NCBI RefSeq assembly: GCF_000332495.1
Contig: NZ_AOGW02000018.1
Span: 250,501 to 314,500, forward strand
Length of the DNA stretch: 64,000 nucleotides
Source: Leptospira terpstrae serovar Hualin str. LT 11-33 = ATCC 700639
GTDB taxonomy: Bacteria > Spirochaetota > Leptospiria > Leptospirales > Leptospiraceae
Reading direction: 5' to 3'
Under the pieces are notes generated by a model that worked only from the letters and a program-made list of their open reading frames with translations, did not search any database and had not been told where the DNA came from. The position numbers and the translations under genes were made by a program. How positions within the stretch are numbered: position 1 is the first letter of the stretch; each line of letters begins with the position of its first letter. This document shows positions 41,429 through 52,515 of the stretch, in pieces.

Positions 41429-42586
41429 TTAGAAGGAAAATTTTGCTCCTACCATAACAGATTGGACGTTTTGCGCGACTATCGCTTCGACAGTGAGTTT
41501 TGTGATGAGGGCATTGATTTCGATCCCCGCTATCAGGAAGTTTGTGGTATTAGGTGCTTGTGCTTTCCCACTTAAGTCCATCGTAAGTGTTCCTGTTTTA
41601 GTTTGGCCCAGTGCAGAAGTAGGAATGAGGGCGGCAATCTCAGGAGAAAGTGAAGCAGAAATTGCTGCCGAATCCAATGCTAAAGTGAGAGGACCTGTGC
41701 GTGTTAGGTTCAGTGACGAACTTCCAAAGTTCATCGAAGCACCAGCACCAGCAAATATAGTAAAAAAATAAAACATTCTAAATCCAGTGCGAATGTCTAA
41801 AGGAACACTGGTAACCGTGCTCGAGTAGTTAAATGTTGTGGCTCCACCCCAGGTTCCAATCGCTGGACCTAGAGTCAAAGTTTGTGATTTATTATCATTA
41901 TAAGTGACATCAATCACTTGTCTTTGGTAGTGGAGGCCAAGTCCCATCGAAATTCCTGAGAACTCAAAAAGCCCAACTCCATCGGAATAGTTTTCAATGA
42001 TATGAAATCGTAAGGTGAAACCTCCCGTAGTAATGTCGCCACCTAGTTCTACGTTTTTATTTTGGGCTTCTATGGCTTTTTGTACATCACCTTGGGCAAA
42101 ATTAAATTTGAATCCATGAAGATATAAGTTAAACCTGTGAAGGAAAGTTTTTAGTTCTGGTTCTGTATCGGAGGGTCCTCCTCCCATAAGCCAGCCTAAG
42201 TTAATCGCCATAACAAAGTTAGGTGCAAGAGAAGCACCTACGTTGGGGAGTTTTTGAAAACTGAGACTTTGGTAAGCCACATTGATATCTTCTTTTTGTT
42301 GGCCAGCGATTCCAAGACCTGCCCCTACTTGGAATCGGTTTACAATTCCTGGTCCCATAAGAGAAGAGTTGATATTAGAAATCACCGCAGCTTCCGACAT
42401 GGTTGCGAGCACTTTGTCCGTATATTGAAGTTGTAATGCCGTATCTAAACTATTGATTTGAGATTGGATGGTTGTGGGTAGGATAGTACAAGCATCCCCC
42501 GTACAAGTTACTTTTGCCTGCAGAGAAACATTCACAAAGAAGCTAGAGCTGATTGTTAGGAAAAGGATACCAATACGGAATTTCAT
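41429..42586 (-). CDS. Outer-membrane beta-barrel protein
   Basis: From ATG 42586 (AGGGG five bases upstream) the protein is 385 residues. It has a signal peptide ending near LQA-KV, a Ser/Thr/Gly-rich sequence of alternating strands, and a C-terminal Phe, the usual outer-membrane barrel insertion signal. A CTGDAC motif near the mature N-terminus holds two Cys. It resembles the leptospiral surface barrel proteins, but I cannot place it in a named adhesin family. No porin motif is visible. Confidence 0.7.
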   Translation of the reverse strand: MKFRIGILFLTISSSFFVNVSLQAKVTCTGDACTILPTTIQSQINSLDTALQLQYTDKVLATMSEAAVISNINSSLMGPGIVNRFQVGAGLGIAGQQKEDINVAYQSLSFQKLPNVGASLAPNFVMAINLGWLMGGGPSDTEPELKTFLHRFNLYLHGFKFNFAQGDVQKAIEAQNKNVELGGDITTGGFTLRFHIIENYSDGVGLFEFSGISMGLGLHYQRQVIDVTYNDNKSQTLTLGPAIGTWGGATTFNYSSTVTSVPLDIRTGFRMFYFFTIFAGAGASMNFGSSSLNLTRTGPLTLALDSAAISASLSPEIAALIPTSALGQTKTGTLTMDLSGKAQAPNTTNFLIAGIEINALITKLTVEAIVAQNVQSVMVGAKFSF

Positions 42587-42686
42587 GTTGCCCCTATTAT
42601 ACCAAATATCGGAGATTGGTCTATGCTTTCTTAACAAATGGAGGTGGTTCTATTTCCTAGTTTACAAGTTCGAATTTCTGTAAATC

Positions 42687-43067
42687 ATGAGGACTATGGC
42701 CCCCATCCAAGAAAAACGGAAACATGTCCGAGTACAACCACTAGAAAAAGAACCTGTCGAGATCCATCTTATGGGAACGGCCCTTCTGGACGTTTTAAAA
42801 GCGAGTGACATAAGTGTAGGTGGGGTTGGAGTCATTGCCCCTAACCATTTTGACGAATGGGATATGAATGAAACAGTAGAGATTCTTGTTGCCCTACCTG
42901 GGGATCTTGAAGATTTTTTGGCTCGTGGTGTGATCAAACAAATTGGTAAAAAATCTAAAGAAATTGGGGTCTACGGTGTTCAATTTACAGAAATAGGCCC
43001 GAAGGGAAAACAAGACCTTCAAGTTTATGTCAACCGCATGGTAAGACAAGGTCGCGAAGTAAAATAG
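42687..43067 (+). CDS. PilZ-domain c-di-GMP receptor
   Basis: The 126-residue protein has both PilZ ligand motifs: RxxxR (RKHVR, R11 and R15) and DxSxxG (DISVGG, D41, S43, G46). It should bind cyclic di-GMP. A single domain with no partner, it must act by protein contact. The gap before the next gene is about 150 bp. Confidence 0.9.
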   Translation: MRTMAPIQEKRKHVRVQPLEKEPVEIHLMGTALLDVLKASDISVGGVGVIAPNHFDEWDMNETVEILVALPGDLEDFLARGVIKQIGKKSKEIGVYGVQFTEIGPKGKQDLQVYVNRMVRQGREVK

Positions 43068-43216
43068 TTTTATTTGATCTAGAAAAAATAGTAGATTTCT
43101 CTGTAAAATCGTAACAATAGCACTTTCATCACAATCCTTTTTGTTTTCTGTTTTTTAGTATATCCTAATTAACGAATTTATCTATCGAAATTAGTAAAAA
43201 AATCTCAGGAGTTTTT

Positions 43217-44725
43217 ATGGCAATGGTTCGGCTCTCTGGTGTTTCCCGATTAGATCAGTTAAAAATATACACTCCTATTTTCATTCATTCGTTGGAATAT
43301 TCCCATAAAAGGGAACTGATGTTAACGGACCAGGCTGCTAAACTTTTGACTACTCTCCGTAAACTTTGTGTTCCTGATATGAACCAAAATTACTTTGCCT
43401 TCCGCTTGAATGTTGACACAATCAAAGAAAATGAACTGAAAGTTTACGGTAAGGGAATGGTCACACTGGTCCAAAATTTATTGGATCATGATTTAGCAAT
43501 GCCAGTTTTTTATCTTATCAGATCAGAAGCTGAGGAGAACACTAACGAGCCGATAGAAAAAAGTCCTGAAATAGGACCGATAGAAATTGAATTGGCAATT
43601 GTTTCTTATGCTGGGGATCGAGTAGAGGAAAAGTATTCTTTCGCTTTTAATGCGATTGCTGCAAGATCGTTTGTTAACATTCAGAATTATTTGGTCGATA
43701 ATTTCCATTTTGAAGTAGAAGATTTTTTCAACTTAGATCCGAATTTATTAAATACGAAGCCACTTTCAATCATTCGTTCGATCATTGAAGGATTTGAAAC
43801 ACCGTTCCAAATTAAATATGAGAGTAGAGTGGAACTGATTGAATATTTGGAACAAGGTTTTTTAGATTCGGAAATTTATTTTCTAATCCCTATTGTTGGT
43901 TGGATATATTTTGATACAACTGATTCGGTAAAGAAAGCCGAAGAGATGGAGCCATTTTTCTTTCAAATTATAGTTCCGTTGTTAATCGAAATAGAAAACC
44001 AGATTGCCGAAAGTTTTAATACTCTGCAAATCCAATTAAATGATCACAAGTTTGATGAGTTAAGGCCCAAAATCTATCTGCCTCAAATAGAATTTACTGA
44101 GTTTGTAAGTTCGATTTTACCCATTGAAGAAAATCCAATTATTGAATTTGTAAAGATTTTCCATTTGGTTTGTAGTATGGCAGAAAAAGTTTCTGAGGAA
44201 AAAGCAAAGAAGGAAGCGAAACAACATTTTGATATATTATATTCAATGCTTAAGAACGGTGATAATTTTATTTCACGATTTCTGTTGATTGACCAAGCCA
44301 TGTATGGAGGACATGACCGGGTTTTACAGGAATTAAAAAATGCAGAAGATGTTATTTTTTGTGAATACTATTATAATTCTAGTTTTTACTGGATTTTTCT
44401 TTCCAAGGATGTTGAGTCAGCTTGTATCGTAATGGATAAAATCATCCAACATTATTATTTAGGAGACCATACTTTGTTTATGTTTGAAACATTGATGGAG
44501 AAGTATCCGAATGTCAAAAAAAGTTTATTATCCAATAAGAAGTTCAAATCATTATACAACAAAACTAAAAATATTGTTTATTGGAAACAAGTTCCGTTTC
44601 TATATCGATTGTTTCGGGTTTTTATTGGGGAAGAATTTCCTGTAGGTTGGGAAAAGGAAATTCTTTCTAAGGTAAAATACAACCAAATGAAAGTGAAGTA
44701 TTTGCCTAGGAAAATCAAATCTTAG
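43217..44725 (+). CDS. Large protein of unknown function (502 aa)
   Basis: I recognise no domain. The sequence is rich in Asn, Ile, Phe and acidic residues, with predicted helices and no signal peptide or transmembrane segment, so it is probably cytosolic. TCAGGAG precedes the ATG at 43217. A PilZ c-di-GMP protein is upstream and thiC with its riboswitch is downstream, so there is no operon partner that suggests a role. The codon composition is more AT-rich than neighbours by eye. Confidence 0.75.
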   Translation: MAMVRLSGVSRLDQLKIYTPIFIHSLEYSHKRELMLTDQAAKLLTTLRKLCVPDMNQNYFAFRLNVDTIKENELKVYGKGMVTLVQNLLDHDLAMPVFYLIRSEAEENTNEPIEKSPEIGPIEIELAIVSYAGDRVEEKYSFAFNAIAARSFVNIQNYLVDNFHFEVEDFFNLDPNLLNTKPLSIIRSIIEGFETPFQIKYESRVELIEYLEQGFLDSEIYFLIPIVGWIYFDTTDSVKKAEEMEPFFFQIIVPLLIEIENQIAESFNTLQIQLNDHKFDELRPKIYLPQIEFTEFVSSILPIEENPIIEFVKIFHLVCSMAEKVSEEKAKKEAKQHFDILYSMLKNGDNFISRFLLIDQAMYGGHDRVLQELKNAEDVIFCEYYYNSSFYWIFLSKDVESACIVMDKIIQHYYLGDHTLFMFETLMEKYPNVKKSLLSNKKFKSLYNKTKNIVYWKQVPFLYRLFRVFIGEEFPVGWEKEILSKVKYNQMKVKYLPRKIKS

Positions 44726-44757
44726 TTTGTTTGTCGATTTCCGAGCTGAATAATGGG

Positions 44758-44786
44758 TTGTCAAAAAAAATACAACCAAGGATACT
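44758..44786 (+). promoter_or_regulatory. Sigma-70 type promoter of thiC
   Basis: TTGTCA (44758-44763), a 17-nt spacer and GATACT (44781-44786). Predicted start near 44793, just before the TPP aptamer. Confidence 0.5.
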
Positions 44787-44796
44787 GATAGTTAAC

Positions 44797-44905
44797 CGTT
44801 AGGGGTGCTTGGTTTCCTAACTTTCAGATATCTGAGAGTGGAAACGTGGCTGAGAAATACCCTTTTTGAACCTGATCCTGGTAATGCTTGCGAAGGGAAA
44901 CGAGA
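44797..44905 (+). promoter_or_regulatory. TPP riboswitch (THI element) of thiC
   Basis: The aptamer has the invariant pieces in order: GGGGTGC, GGCTGAGA, ATACCC, GAACCTGATC, GGTAATGC, GCGAAGGGAAA. The P3 arm is about 39 nt, long by comparison with E. coli thiM, and contains the hairpin GTTTCC...GGAAAC with inner CTTTCAGATATCTGAGAG. It senses thiamine pyrophosphate and should lower thiC expression when TPP is abundant. Confidence 0.95.
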
Positions 44906-44936
44906 AAAGTGCAAAGTTCTTTTAGGGTATAATTGA

Positions 44937-46529
<1,593 letters not shown>

Positions 46530-46602
46530 TTTGAATCGTCTCTAATGGTAGTAGAGTAATGTTTGTTTGTTGATTTATCTTGCATTCGAACAATCCTTAA
46601 AT

Positions 46603-46637
46603 CAAAAAACCCGGCCAAAAGCGCCGGGTTTTCTTTT
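46603..46637 (+). terminator. Rho-independent terminator, thiC
   Basis: AAAACCCGGC (46606-46615) pairs perfectly with GCCGGGTTTT (46623-46632) around a 7-nt loop. It has A and T runs on both sides, so it may also end the minus-strand acyl-CoA dehydrogenase transcript. Confidence 0.9.
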
Positions 46638-46676
46638 AATAACTAGAGTTTAAAAAAATCAGAGAGCTTTAGGGTT

Positions 46677-47807
46677 TTACAATCCCAAACTTCTTCCAAT
46701 GATTTCTTTCATAATCTCCGTGGTTCCTGCATAGATCGTTTGGATCCTTGCGTCAAGGTAAGCTCTTGCAATTGGATACTCCATCATATAACCATAACCA
46801 CCAAAGAATTGTAAACACTCGTCAGTATGGCGTTTTTGCATCTCTGTAGTATACCATTTACACATAGAGGCTTCCGCTGTAGTGTTTTCGCCTTTCATGT
46901 GTTCGATGACAACCTTATCACAGAATACTTGAGCCATTTCGAGTTCCGTTGCCATTTCCGCCATTTTGAATTTTGTATTTTGGAAGGAACCGATCTTTTG
47001 GCCAAACGCTTTTCGTTCTTTGATGTATTGGAGAGTGATTTTTTGCACAAGTCTCGTTGCTTCCACAGCAGCAACAGAAAGTACCAAACGTTCCTGTGCT
47101 AGTTTTTGCATGAGGTAACGAAAACCTTGTCCTTGTTTGCCGATGAGGTTTGTTTTGGGAACAATCACATCATTAAAATACAATTCAGAAGTGTCTTGGG
47201 CTTTGAGTCCAATTTTATCTAAGTTACGGCCTCTTTCAAATCCTTTCATCCCTTCTTCAATCATTACAAGGGAAATGGTTCCGTTATCATGTTTGACTGC
47301 AGTGATGATGAGGTCTGCCAATTGACCGTTGGAGATAAATGTTTTTTGTCCATTCACTACAAAGTGATCACCCATGTCTACGGCGCTCGTACGAAGCGAT
47401 TTTAAATCGGAACCAGCTCCAGGTTCTGTCATTGCGACTGCAAGGATGGATTCGCCGGATGCACATTTAGGCAACCAACGTTTCTTTTGTTCGTCGTTTG
47501 CATACGTAGAGATGTATGGGGCAATCACGTCATTGTGTAGGGAGATAAAGAATCCACTATTTCCTACCCGGGAAGATTCTTCAATGATGATGATATTGTA
47601 AAGGAAGTCAGCACCAGAACCGCCATACTCAGCAGGAACATCGGGACAGAGTAGGCCGTTTTCTCCTGCCTTTCTCCAAACTTCTTTCGGTACGATATGG
47701 TTTTTTTCCCATTCTTCGTGGTGTGGTTTTACTTCTGTTTCAAAAAATTTCCGAGCCATCTCGCGGAATTGATGGTGTTCTTCAGTAAAGGGGAGGATAC
47801 GCTCCAT
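46677..47807 (-). CDS. Acyl-CoA dehydrogenase
   Basis: The 376-residue FAD enzyme has family motifs AMTEPGAGSD, LMQKLAQERLVLS and QFFGGYGYMMEYPIAR. The catalytic Glu is not at the short/medium-chain position (there it reads YAGTTE). A Glu (E239, in AQERL) is placed as in the isovaleryl/long-chain branch, so branched or long acyl-CoA is likely. AAGGAG is 11 nt before the ATG. No beta-oxidation partners are adjacent. Confidence 0.93.
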   Translation of the reverse strand: MERILPFTEEHHQFREMARKFFETEVKPHHEEWEKNHIVPKEVWRKAGENGLLCPDVPAEYGGSGADFLYNIIIIEESSRVGNSGFFISLHNDVIAPYISTYANDEQKKRWLPKCASGESILAVAMTEPGAGSDLKSLRTSAVDMGDHFVVNGQKTFISNGQLADLIITAVKHDNGTISLVMIEEGMKGFERGRNLDKIGLKAQDTSELYFNDVIVPKTNLIGKQGQGFRYLMQKLAQERLVLSVAAVEATRLVQKITLQYIKERKAFGQKIGSFQNTKFKMAEMATELEMAQVFCDKVVIEHMKGENTTAEASMCKWYTTEMQKRHTDECLQFFGGYGYMMEYPIARAYLDARIQTIYAGTTEIMKEIIGRSLGL

Positions 47808-47858
47808 GTGATTTGTGACTCCTTGATATGGAAATGTTACAGAAATGGCGAAATGAGG

Positions 47859-50012
47859 TCAATTATAAACAGTGTTCAGCTTCATATAGACGCCGGGATT
47901 TTTCTTGATGTACTGAATGGCATCCTCTTCGGAAAGAACATACAACTCGGTGCCCGGCCAGGCAATGAAACTAAAATTAGAAGGAAGGCTTTTGGTGAGA
48001 GAATAGATCTCTCCTACAAAGTCACCAGCACCCAGTTCTCGGATGGTTTTGTGGTTTTGCATAACGACAACGGTTCCGGAACGCACAATAAAGGCATTGT
48101 GGAAGGTATGGCCTTCTTCAATGAGGGCAGCTTCCTTTTTTACTGTTTCTAGTTTGAGGATGAGTTCCAGTTGGGTGACTTGGTAACTAGTGAGACCCCG
48201 GAATGTCTGAGATTCGGTGAGTGTTTTCCAGGTATTGGTTTCCCGAATGCTATTGAGTTTGATTAGGTTTTCGTGGAGTTTGGATCCGCGAATGAACTGA
48301 AAGAACCTAGTTTTTTCGATTGTTAGAGCCAAAACATCGGTTTCTGCATAGACATCCGCTTGGCGGGCAGTATCCAAAATGAGGGATGCCTCTCCAAAGT
48401 ATTCATAGGTTCCATACCGTTTTACAGCGGAATGGTCCCCGGAAAGTCCTTCAAAACGTACGTTTCCAGAAGCGATGATAAAAAACCTGTCTCCGTGAGT
48501 TCCTTTTTTGATGATTTGTTCCCCGCGACGGAACCTTTCTTCTTTCACAATCTGTAAAAATTCTTTGGCCTTCTCAATGGGGAATCCAGAGAAAATATCA
48601 ATTTGGGAAAGGATTTCTAAAAGTTGGAATGCCTCTTGGTGTTTGGGAGGAGTGATTTCAGGATATAATGTATTTTCAATGCCAAACTTAGCGAGAGTTA
48701 GGTGGTTTCCTTCAGGCATATCTTTTGCAGCGATATGATAGACAGTGATTCTTTTTTGCACTTCTTCCGGAAGGGAGGCAAGGTAACTGATTTTAGTATG
48801 GAGGGGGGGAACTCCCGCTTCATGATAAATGATTTTACGATCCCAAGGAAAATCCTTTAGAAACTGGTATCTGGTTTCTGGAAACACACCTTTTTTATAC
48901 ATCTCTTCAAAAGCTTCTGGGTCATTTAAATGGTCGGAAGTGTAATAGAAGGATTGGTCTTGGAAAAAAAACTCAAAACCCACGGAAGGAATGGAATGCA
49001 GGGCATAGTGAAAATAAAATTCACCACCATTGATGATGGTAGGCCTTCCGATTACGACAGGAATAAAGTCAAATAAATCAGTAATTTCCTTTCGGGGAAT
49101 TTTTGTTAGGCTGCAGTATTTTTTTAGAAAGGATTCCATCACAGTGGCTGTTGCATAAATAGTGATTTTTGATTCTTCTAAAATCTTTTGAAAAGTTCCG
49201 GCATCATGGTCGGCATGACAGTGTGTGAGAATAATGGAGTTAATAAACTTTGGATTCACATTGGATTCACGTAACCACTCGGTGGAGTTCACTGGGGGAT
49301 CTACCATAATCCCTTGGCCATTTAGCCAAATGATAAATCCAGAAGTGTTGTCTGTGGGATCAAATCCATGCGAAGGTCCAAGACAAGTGATCCCGATTAA
49401 GGGGGGTTGGAAAGGTTCTTCTAATCTTTTTCCAATATCATACTTTACGTGGAAGTCGACCTCACCTGGAGTTTTGATTTTTTTATCACCGTCTACAATG
49501 AGAAATTCATTTGAGGTGAGTTGTTCAATGGTGATCTTTCCGAACTTTGCTTTGTGGTTTTCATCAAAGAGAACAAACTCGACTACTTCTTCCATCGTTT
49601 TGTAACTTCGGAAATGTGCCATTTCCGCTTTGATGTCGGGAAAACCAAAACTTTCCGTACCATCGATAAACTCAGAAGCTAGGTTCAGTTCCTGTGGTCC
49701 CATCAGTGATTCCCCGAGAACAATAGTTAGCTGCTCTTTTTGTTCAGGGGAACAAACAATAAAAGTTTTTTTGCCACCACGAAAGAAGAAGTTAAAGTAA
49801 ATAGGGAATTCTAACTCCGCAATGGAGATCCCTTTTTCGACATGGAAGAATTTATTGGGAAGGACAAACACCAGAGGGGTTTTCTTTTCTAACCCCATGG
49901 TGTCTTTAATTGTTTCGGGAGGGGATCCAATTTGGATGTACCCTTCCGAAGTATCGACTAAATATCCCCCTCTAGGGAGCGCGGTAAAACCATTCGGTTC
50001 AGAACTAACCAT
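47859..50012 (-). CDS. Metallo-beta-lactamase fold protein with two cNMP-binding domains
   Basis: The 717-residue protein has three parts. Residues 1-190 are unassigned. A metallo-beta-lactamase domain (about 195-440) has THCHADHD (H264, H266, D268, H269). Two cNMP-binding barrels lie at about 460-590 and 590-715. The first keeps the phosphate-binding Glu and an Arg (FGEASLILDTARQA); the second has lost the Arg (VGEIYSLTKSLPSNF) and is probably non-binding. The hydrolase may act on a cyclic nucleotide, a phosphodiester or RNA. It begins 18 bp after trxA, with a weak ribosome-binding site, so the two are probably cotranscribed. Confidence 0.85.
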   Translation of the reverse strand: MVSSEPNGFTALPRGGYLVDTSEGYIQIGSPPETIKDTMGLEKKTPLVFVLPNKFFHVEKGISIAELEFPIYFNFFFRGGKKTFIVCSPEQKEQLTIVLGESLMGPQELNLASEFIDGTESFGFPDIKAEMAHFRSYKTMEEVVEFVLFDENHKAKFGKITIEQLTSNEFLIVDGDKKIKTPGEVDFHVKYDIGKRLEEPFQPPLIGITCLGPSHGFDPTDNTSGFIIWLNGQGIMVDPPVNSTEWLRESNVNPKFINSIILTHCHADHDAGTFQKILEESKITIYATATVMESFLKKYCSLTKIPRKEITDLFDFIPVVIGRPTIINGGEFYFHYALHSIPSVGFEFFFQDQSFYYTSDHLNDPEAFEEMYKKGVFPETRYQFLKDFPWDRKIIYHEAGVPPLHTKISYLASLPEEVQKRITVYHIAAKDMPEGNHLTLAKFGIENTLYPEITPPKHQEAFQLLEILSQIDIFSGFPIEKAKEFLQIVKEERFRRGEQIIKKGTHGDRFFIIASGNVRFEGLSGDHSAVKRYGTYEYFGEASLILDTARQADVYAETDVLALTIEKTRFFQFIRGSKLHENLIKLNSIRETNTWKTLTESQTFRGLTSYQVTQLELILKLETVKKEAALIEEGHTFHNAFIVRSGTVVVMQNHKTIRELGAGDFVGEIYSLTKSLPSNFSFIAWPGTELYVLSEEDAIQYIKKNPGVYMKLNTVYN

Positions 50013-50030
50013 TAGGGGATAATTTATTTC

Positions 50031-50342
50031 CTACTTGTGATTTTCTATAAATTTTTTAATTTGCGGTTTTGGTAAAGCACCAATTGCTTTATCTACTAAA
50101 ACTCCGTCTTTATAGAGAAGAAGGGTAGGGATGGATTGGATTCCCAATTCTTGTGCCGTCTTCTGATTAAAATCAACATTTAGCTTTGTAATTTTGATAT
50201 CAGCCATTTCATGCGATAGTTCATCGAGAACCGGAGCCACCATTCGACAAGGTCCGCACCATTCCGCCCAACAATCCACTAAAACTACGCCTTTAGCAGT
50301 TTCTGCTTTGAAATTGGCGTCAGTGATTTCCGTAAGTGCCAT
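50031..50342 (-). CDS. trxA: Thioredoxin
   Basis: The 103-residue protein has the active site WCGPC (C29, C32), the cis-Pro segment SIPTLLLY and the usual length. It is a general cytosolic disulfide reductant. AAGGAG precedes the ATG. It appears to be the first gene of a transcript with the MBL/cNMP gene. Confidence 0.97.
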   Translation of the reverse strand: MALTEITDANFKAETAKGVVLVDCWAEWCGPCRMVAPVLDELSHEMADIKITKLNVDFNQKTAQELGIQSIPTLLLYKDGVLVDKAIGALPKPQIKKFIENHK

Positions 50343-50415
50343 ATTTCGAAATCTCCTTTTGAAAAGTATTGCCCTTTCTATAAACTAGACTGGGGATTCT
50401 AGGGAAAATCGTCGA

Positions 50416-51225
50416 TTATTGTTTCTTTTTTTTCTTTTTATCGTCGGATTCGAGGTCGGCGATCTTTTGTTGGAAGGACTCAATGAGTGTTTTGGTTTTT
50501 TCCAAGTCATCATTTTCGCCAGTAATTTGGAATATTTTGCGGTTCATCTCCAACATTTCCACAGAATGTTTCAAATCTGTGGAATCTTGTGTAGACATTT
50601 CAAATTTTGTCCTATAATCCTGTGCTGCTTGGTTAGCAAGTTCAATGACAAGATTAAAATGTTCTTTGCGAATGTAGTAATAAGGATTTTCCAAATCCTG
50701 CTCTCTTTCATAGGCAATAAAATCAAAAAGATTTTTAGTACAGGCAGCAATGCGAAAATTGATATCCGGCCAAGACCATTTCCACTTGGAGTTGGTTCCA
50801 AAGGCAGCGATGGTTTTTTTCATGGCTTGCAATAGACCTTTGATTAGGTTCAGTCTTTGGGTGGGAGTGAATCGTTCAATTTTTGCTAGAAGTTCTTTGT
50901 TCTCGGAAAGGGAACCGTCTACGTTATTTCCCACTGTTTTTTCAATATAAGATATACAGTTGTAAATCTCCTTTCTGGCTGTTTCTAAATAGTTGTTATT
51001 ATTGATTTCTAAGATGGCTGTAGAAAGTTCATTGATCACAATACAAGTGTTAATTGTTTTGATGGAATTGATGGCAAGGGATAGGTTAAAGTAAGGTTCC
51101 ATGTCCTTACTTTTTTTGGCTTGGACTTTGTAGATATTGGCTTCTTTTTTCAGCTCTTCTAGGTAGTTTTTGAAATCTACCAGTTTGTCGTTAAAGTCAG
51201 CCTTTTTTTCCTTTGTGATTGCCAT
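50416..51225 (-). CDS. Coiled-coil-rich protein of unknown function
   Basis: The 269-residue protein is helical with heptad-like Leu/Ile spacing and a Lys-rich tail of repeated KKKKK. No signal peptide, membrane segment or known motif is visible. The gene lies upstream of trxA on the same strand with a 73-bp gap. A structural or adaptor role is possible, but no sequence evidence supports one. Confidence 0.75.
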   Translation of the reverse strand: MAITKEKKADFNDKLVDFKNYLEELKKEANIYKVQAKKSKDMEPYFNLSLAINSIKTINTCIVINELSTAILEINNNNYLETARKEIYNCISYIEKTVGNNVDGSLSENKELLAKIERFTPTQRLNLIKGLLQAMKKTIAAFGTNSKWKWSWPDINFRIAACTKNLFDFIAYEREQDLENPYYYIRKEHFNLVIELANQAAQDYRTKFEMSTQDSTDLKHSVEMLEMNRKIFQITGENDDLEKTKTLIESFQQKIADLESDDKKKKKKQ

Positions 51226-51311
51226 GGTCTGGTATCATTTTCGGCAGAATCGATTCGTTTTGTCCATAAAAAACATCGACCCTGGGGACATCCTACCGAA
51301 ACTGGAATAGA

Positions 51312-51524
51312 ATGGAAAACTCCCCCCGAAAACAGCGGGACCTTCTCGATCTACTCGACACCTACAAATACATGAACCAGGCAATTTTCTGGGATTTTTT
51401 GGATTTGGACGGCCGTTGGGATTTTGCAAACGGTTGGTTGCATTTGAACCATCCGGAAGACGAGTGGAGGGTGAGGGCTTCGGAACAATTCCCCCCCATC
51501 CGCCCGGAAGGCACTGACCACTAA
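51312..51524 (+). CDS. Possible small protein (70 aa)
   Basis: An ORF with a Trp/Asp-rich but protein-like sequence (QAIFWDFLDLDGRWDF). No good ribosome-binding site precedes the ATG and no homologue comes to mind. It occupies an otherwise empty gap between the coiled-coil gene and the secreted protein gene. Weakly supported. Confidence 0.35.
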   Translation: MENSPRKQRDLLDLLDTYKYMNQAIFWDFLDLDGRWDFANGWLHLNHPEDEWRVRASEQFPPIRPEGTDH

Positions 51525-51557
51525 AATCCTGTTGGATTTCTAGTGTCAGCCACCAAG

Positions 51558-51587
51558 TTTCCAAGACCAAATCTTCGGTCTTGGAAA
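51558..51587. other. Perfect 11-bp inverted repeat
   Basis: TTTCCAAGACC (51558-51568) and GGTCTTGGAAA (51577-51587) with an 8-nt loop. It lies just past the stop of the minus-strand secreted protein gene. No T run follows on either strand, so it may be a weak terminator or an mRNA 3' stabiliser. Confidence 0.6.
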
Positions 51588-51595
51588 GAATTACA

Positions 51596-52450
51596 TTAAT
51601 ACGTAATCTTTAAATCTGAAATATCAATGAACTTTCTAAAGAGAAGGCTATTGGTTGGTTTCTTTGTATCAAACACAAGGACTGCCACTTTGTTAAAAGT
51701 TAAAAAGTTAGGTCGGTATTGTGTGTAGTGATGGCTTGTGATGGCCGCACGATACTTATTGTTATAGATTGTATAAGTATGTTTCGGAAGAGTTTCATGC
51801 ACTTGGCGTTTTTTCTCATCTTCAGTTTGTGCTACATAGTTATAAATCACTTGTTTGTCTTTTGACGGACCAGTTTCTCCAAAGAGTGTAAATGGGAGTG
51901 CCTTCGCATTGTTTTTACAAAGGTAGTCTACAACTTCAGTGAAAGTAGGTTCTGGCATTTCTGCTTCGAAGCCCGCATAGTGGCGTTTTTCTACTTCTGC
52001 TTTTTTCTTCGCATACGTTTCTTCGCCCCAGATTTCTTTTGCAGTCACTGGAGTAGGCATTACATTAGAAAAGTATAACGTTTTATCGTCTTTTTCAGGA
52101 TCTGCTTTTCTCCAAGCAGGATACGGGATAAGTCTTCTTTCATCTGGGTTACTTCTGTCCCCTTCATATCCCGCAAGAACGTAAATAGCGTATTCATTAT
52201 TTTCAGGAACTCTGGATTCCAACTCTACTTGGACATCTAAAAATTCGCCCTTTCCTGTATCAGCATGTCTTCTAACAAAGTTAACACCTTTTAGGCGGAT
52301 CCTTGCATCATACATCGAAAGTGGATACAAGTCCCGGTTGTCCTTTGAAGAGGCAACAGAACCTTGTGTCCCTTGGGTATTCCCTGATTCTTGTGCGATT
52401 AGCGCACAAGTGAGTAGGGTGAATGAAATGGCGAATATTGTTTTGTTCAT
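51596..52450 (-). CDS. Secreted leptospiral protein, unknown function
   Basis: The 284-residue protein has a signal peptide (MNKTIFAISFTLL, cleavage near LIAQ). The mature part has long strands (RIRLKGVNFVRRH, DVQVELESRVP) and a charged linker of repeated Lys/Glu. It has no lipobox Cys at the signal end and no transmembrane helix, so it is periplasmic or exported. A leptospiral structural or flagellum-associated protein is possible, but I cannot assign it. It is transcribed separately from panD on the same strand. Confidence 0.8.
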   Translation of the reverse strand: MNKTIFAISFTLLTCALIAQESGNTQGTQGSVASSKDNRDLYPLSMYDARIRLKGVNFVRRHADTGKGEFLDVQVELESRVPENNEYAIYVLAGYEGDRSNPDERRLIPYPAWRKADPEKDDKTLYFSNVMPTPVTAKEIWGEETYAKKKAEVEKRHYAGFEAEMPEPTFTEVVDYLCKNNAKALPFTLFGETGPSKDKQVIYNYVAQTEDEKKRQVHETLPKHTYTIYNNKYRAAITSHHYTQYRPNFLTFNKVAVLVFDTKKPTNSLLFRKFIDISDLKITY

Positions 52451-52515
52451 GTTCCGACTACCAATTTGGTTTATACAGTTAGTATCGAAGAAATGCCCTA
52501 GAAAAATTAGGGAAA

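Noticed and set aside
51235..51570. Minus-strand reading frame over the small ORF
   Set aside because: Pro/Gly-rich sequence without a ribosome-binding site; reads as a shadow.
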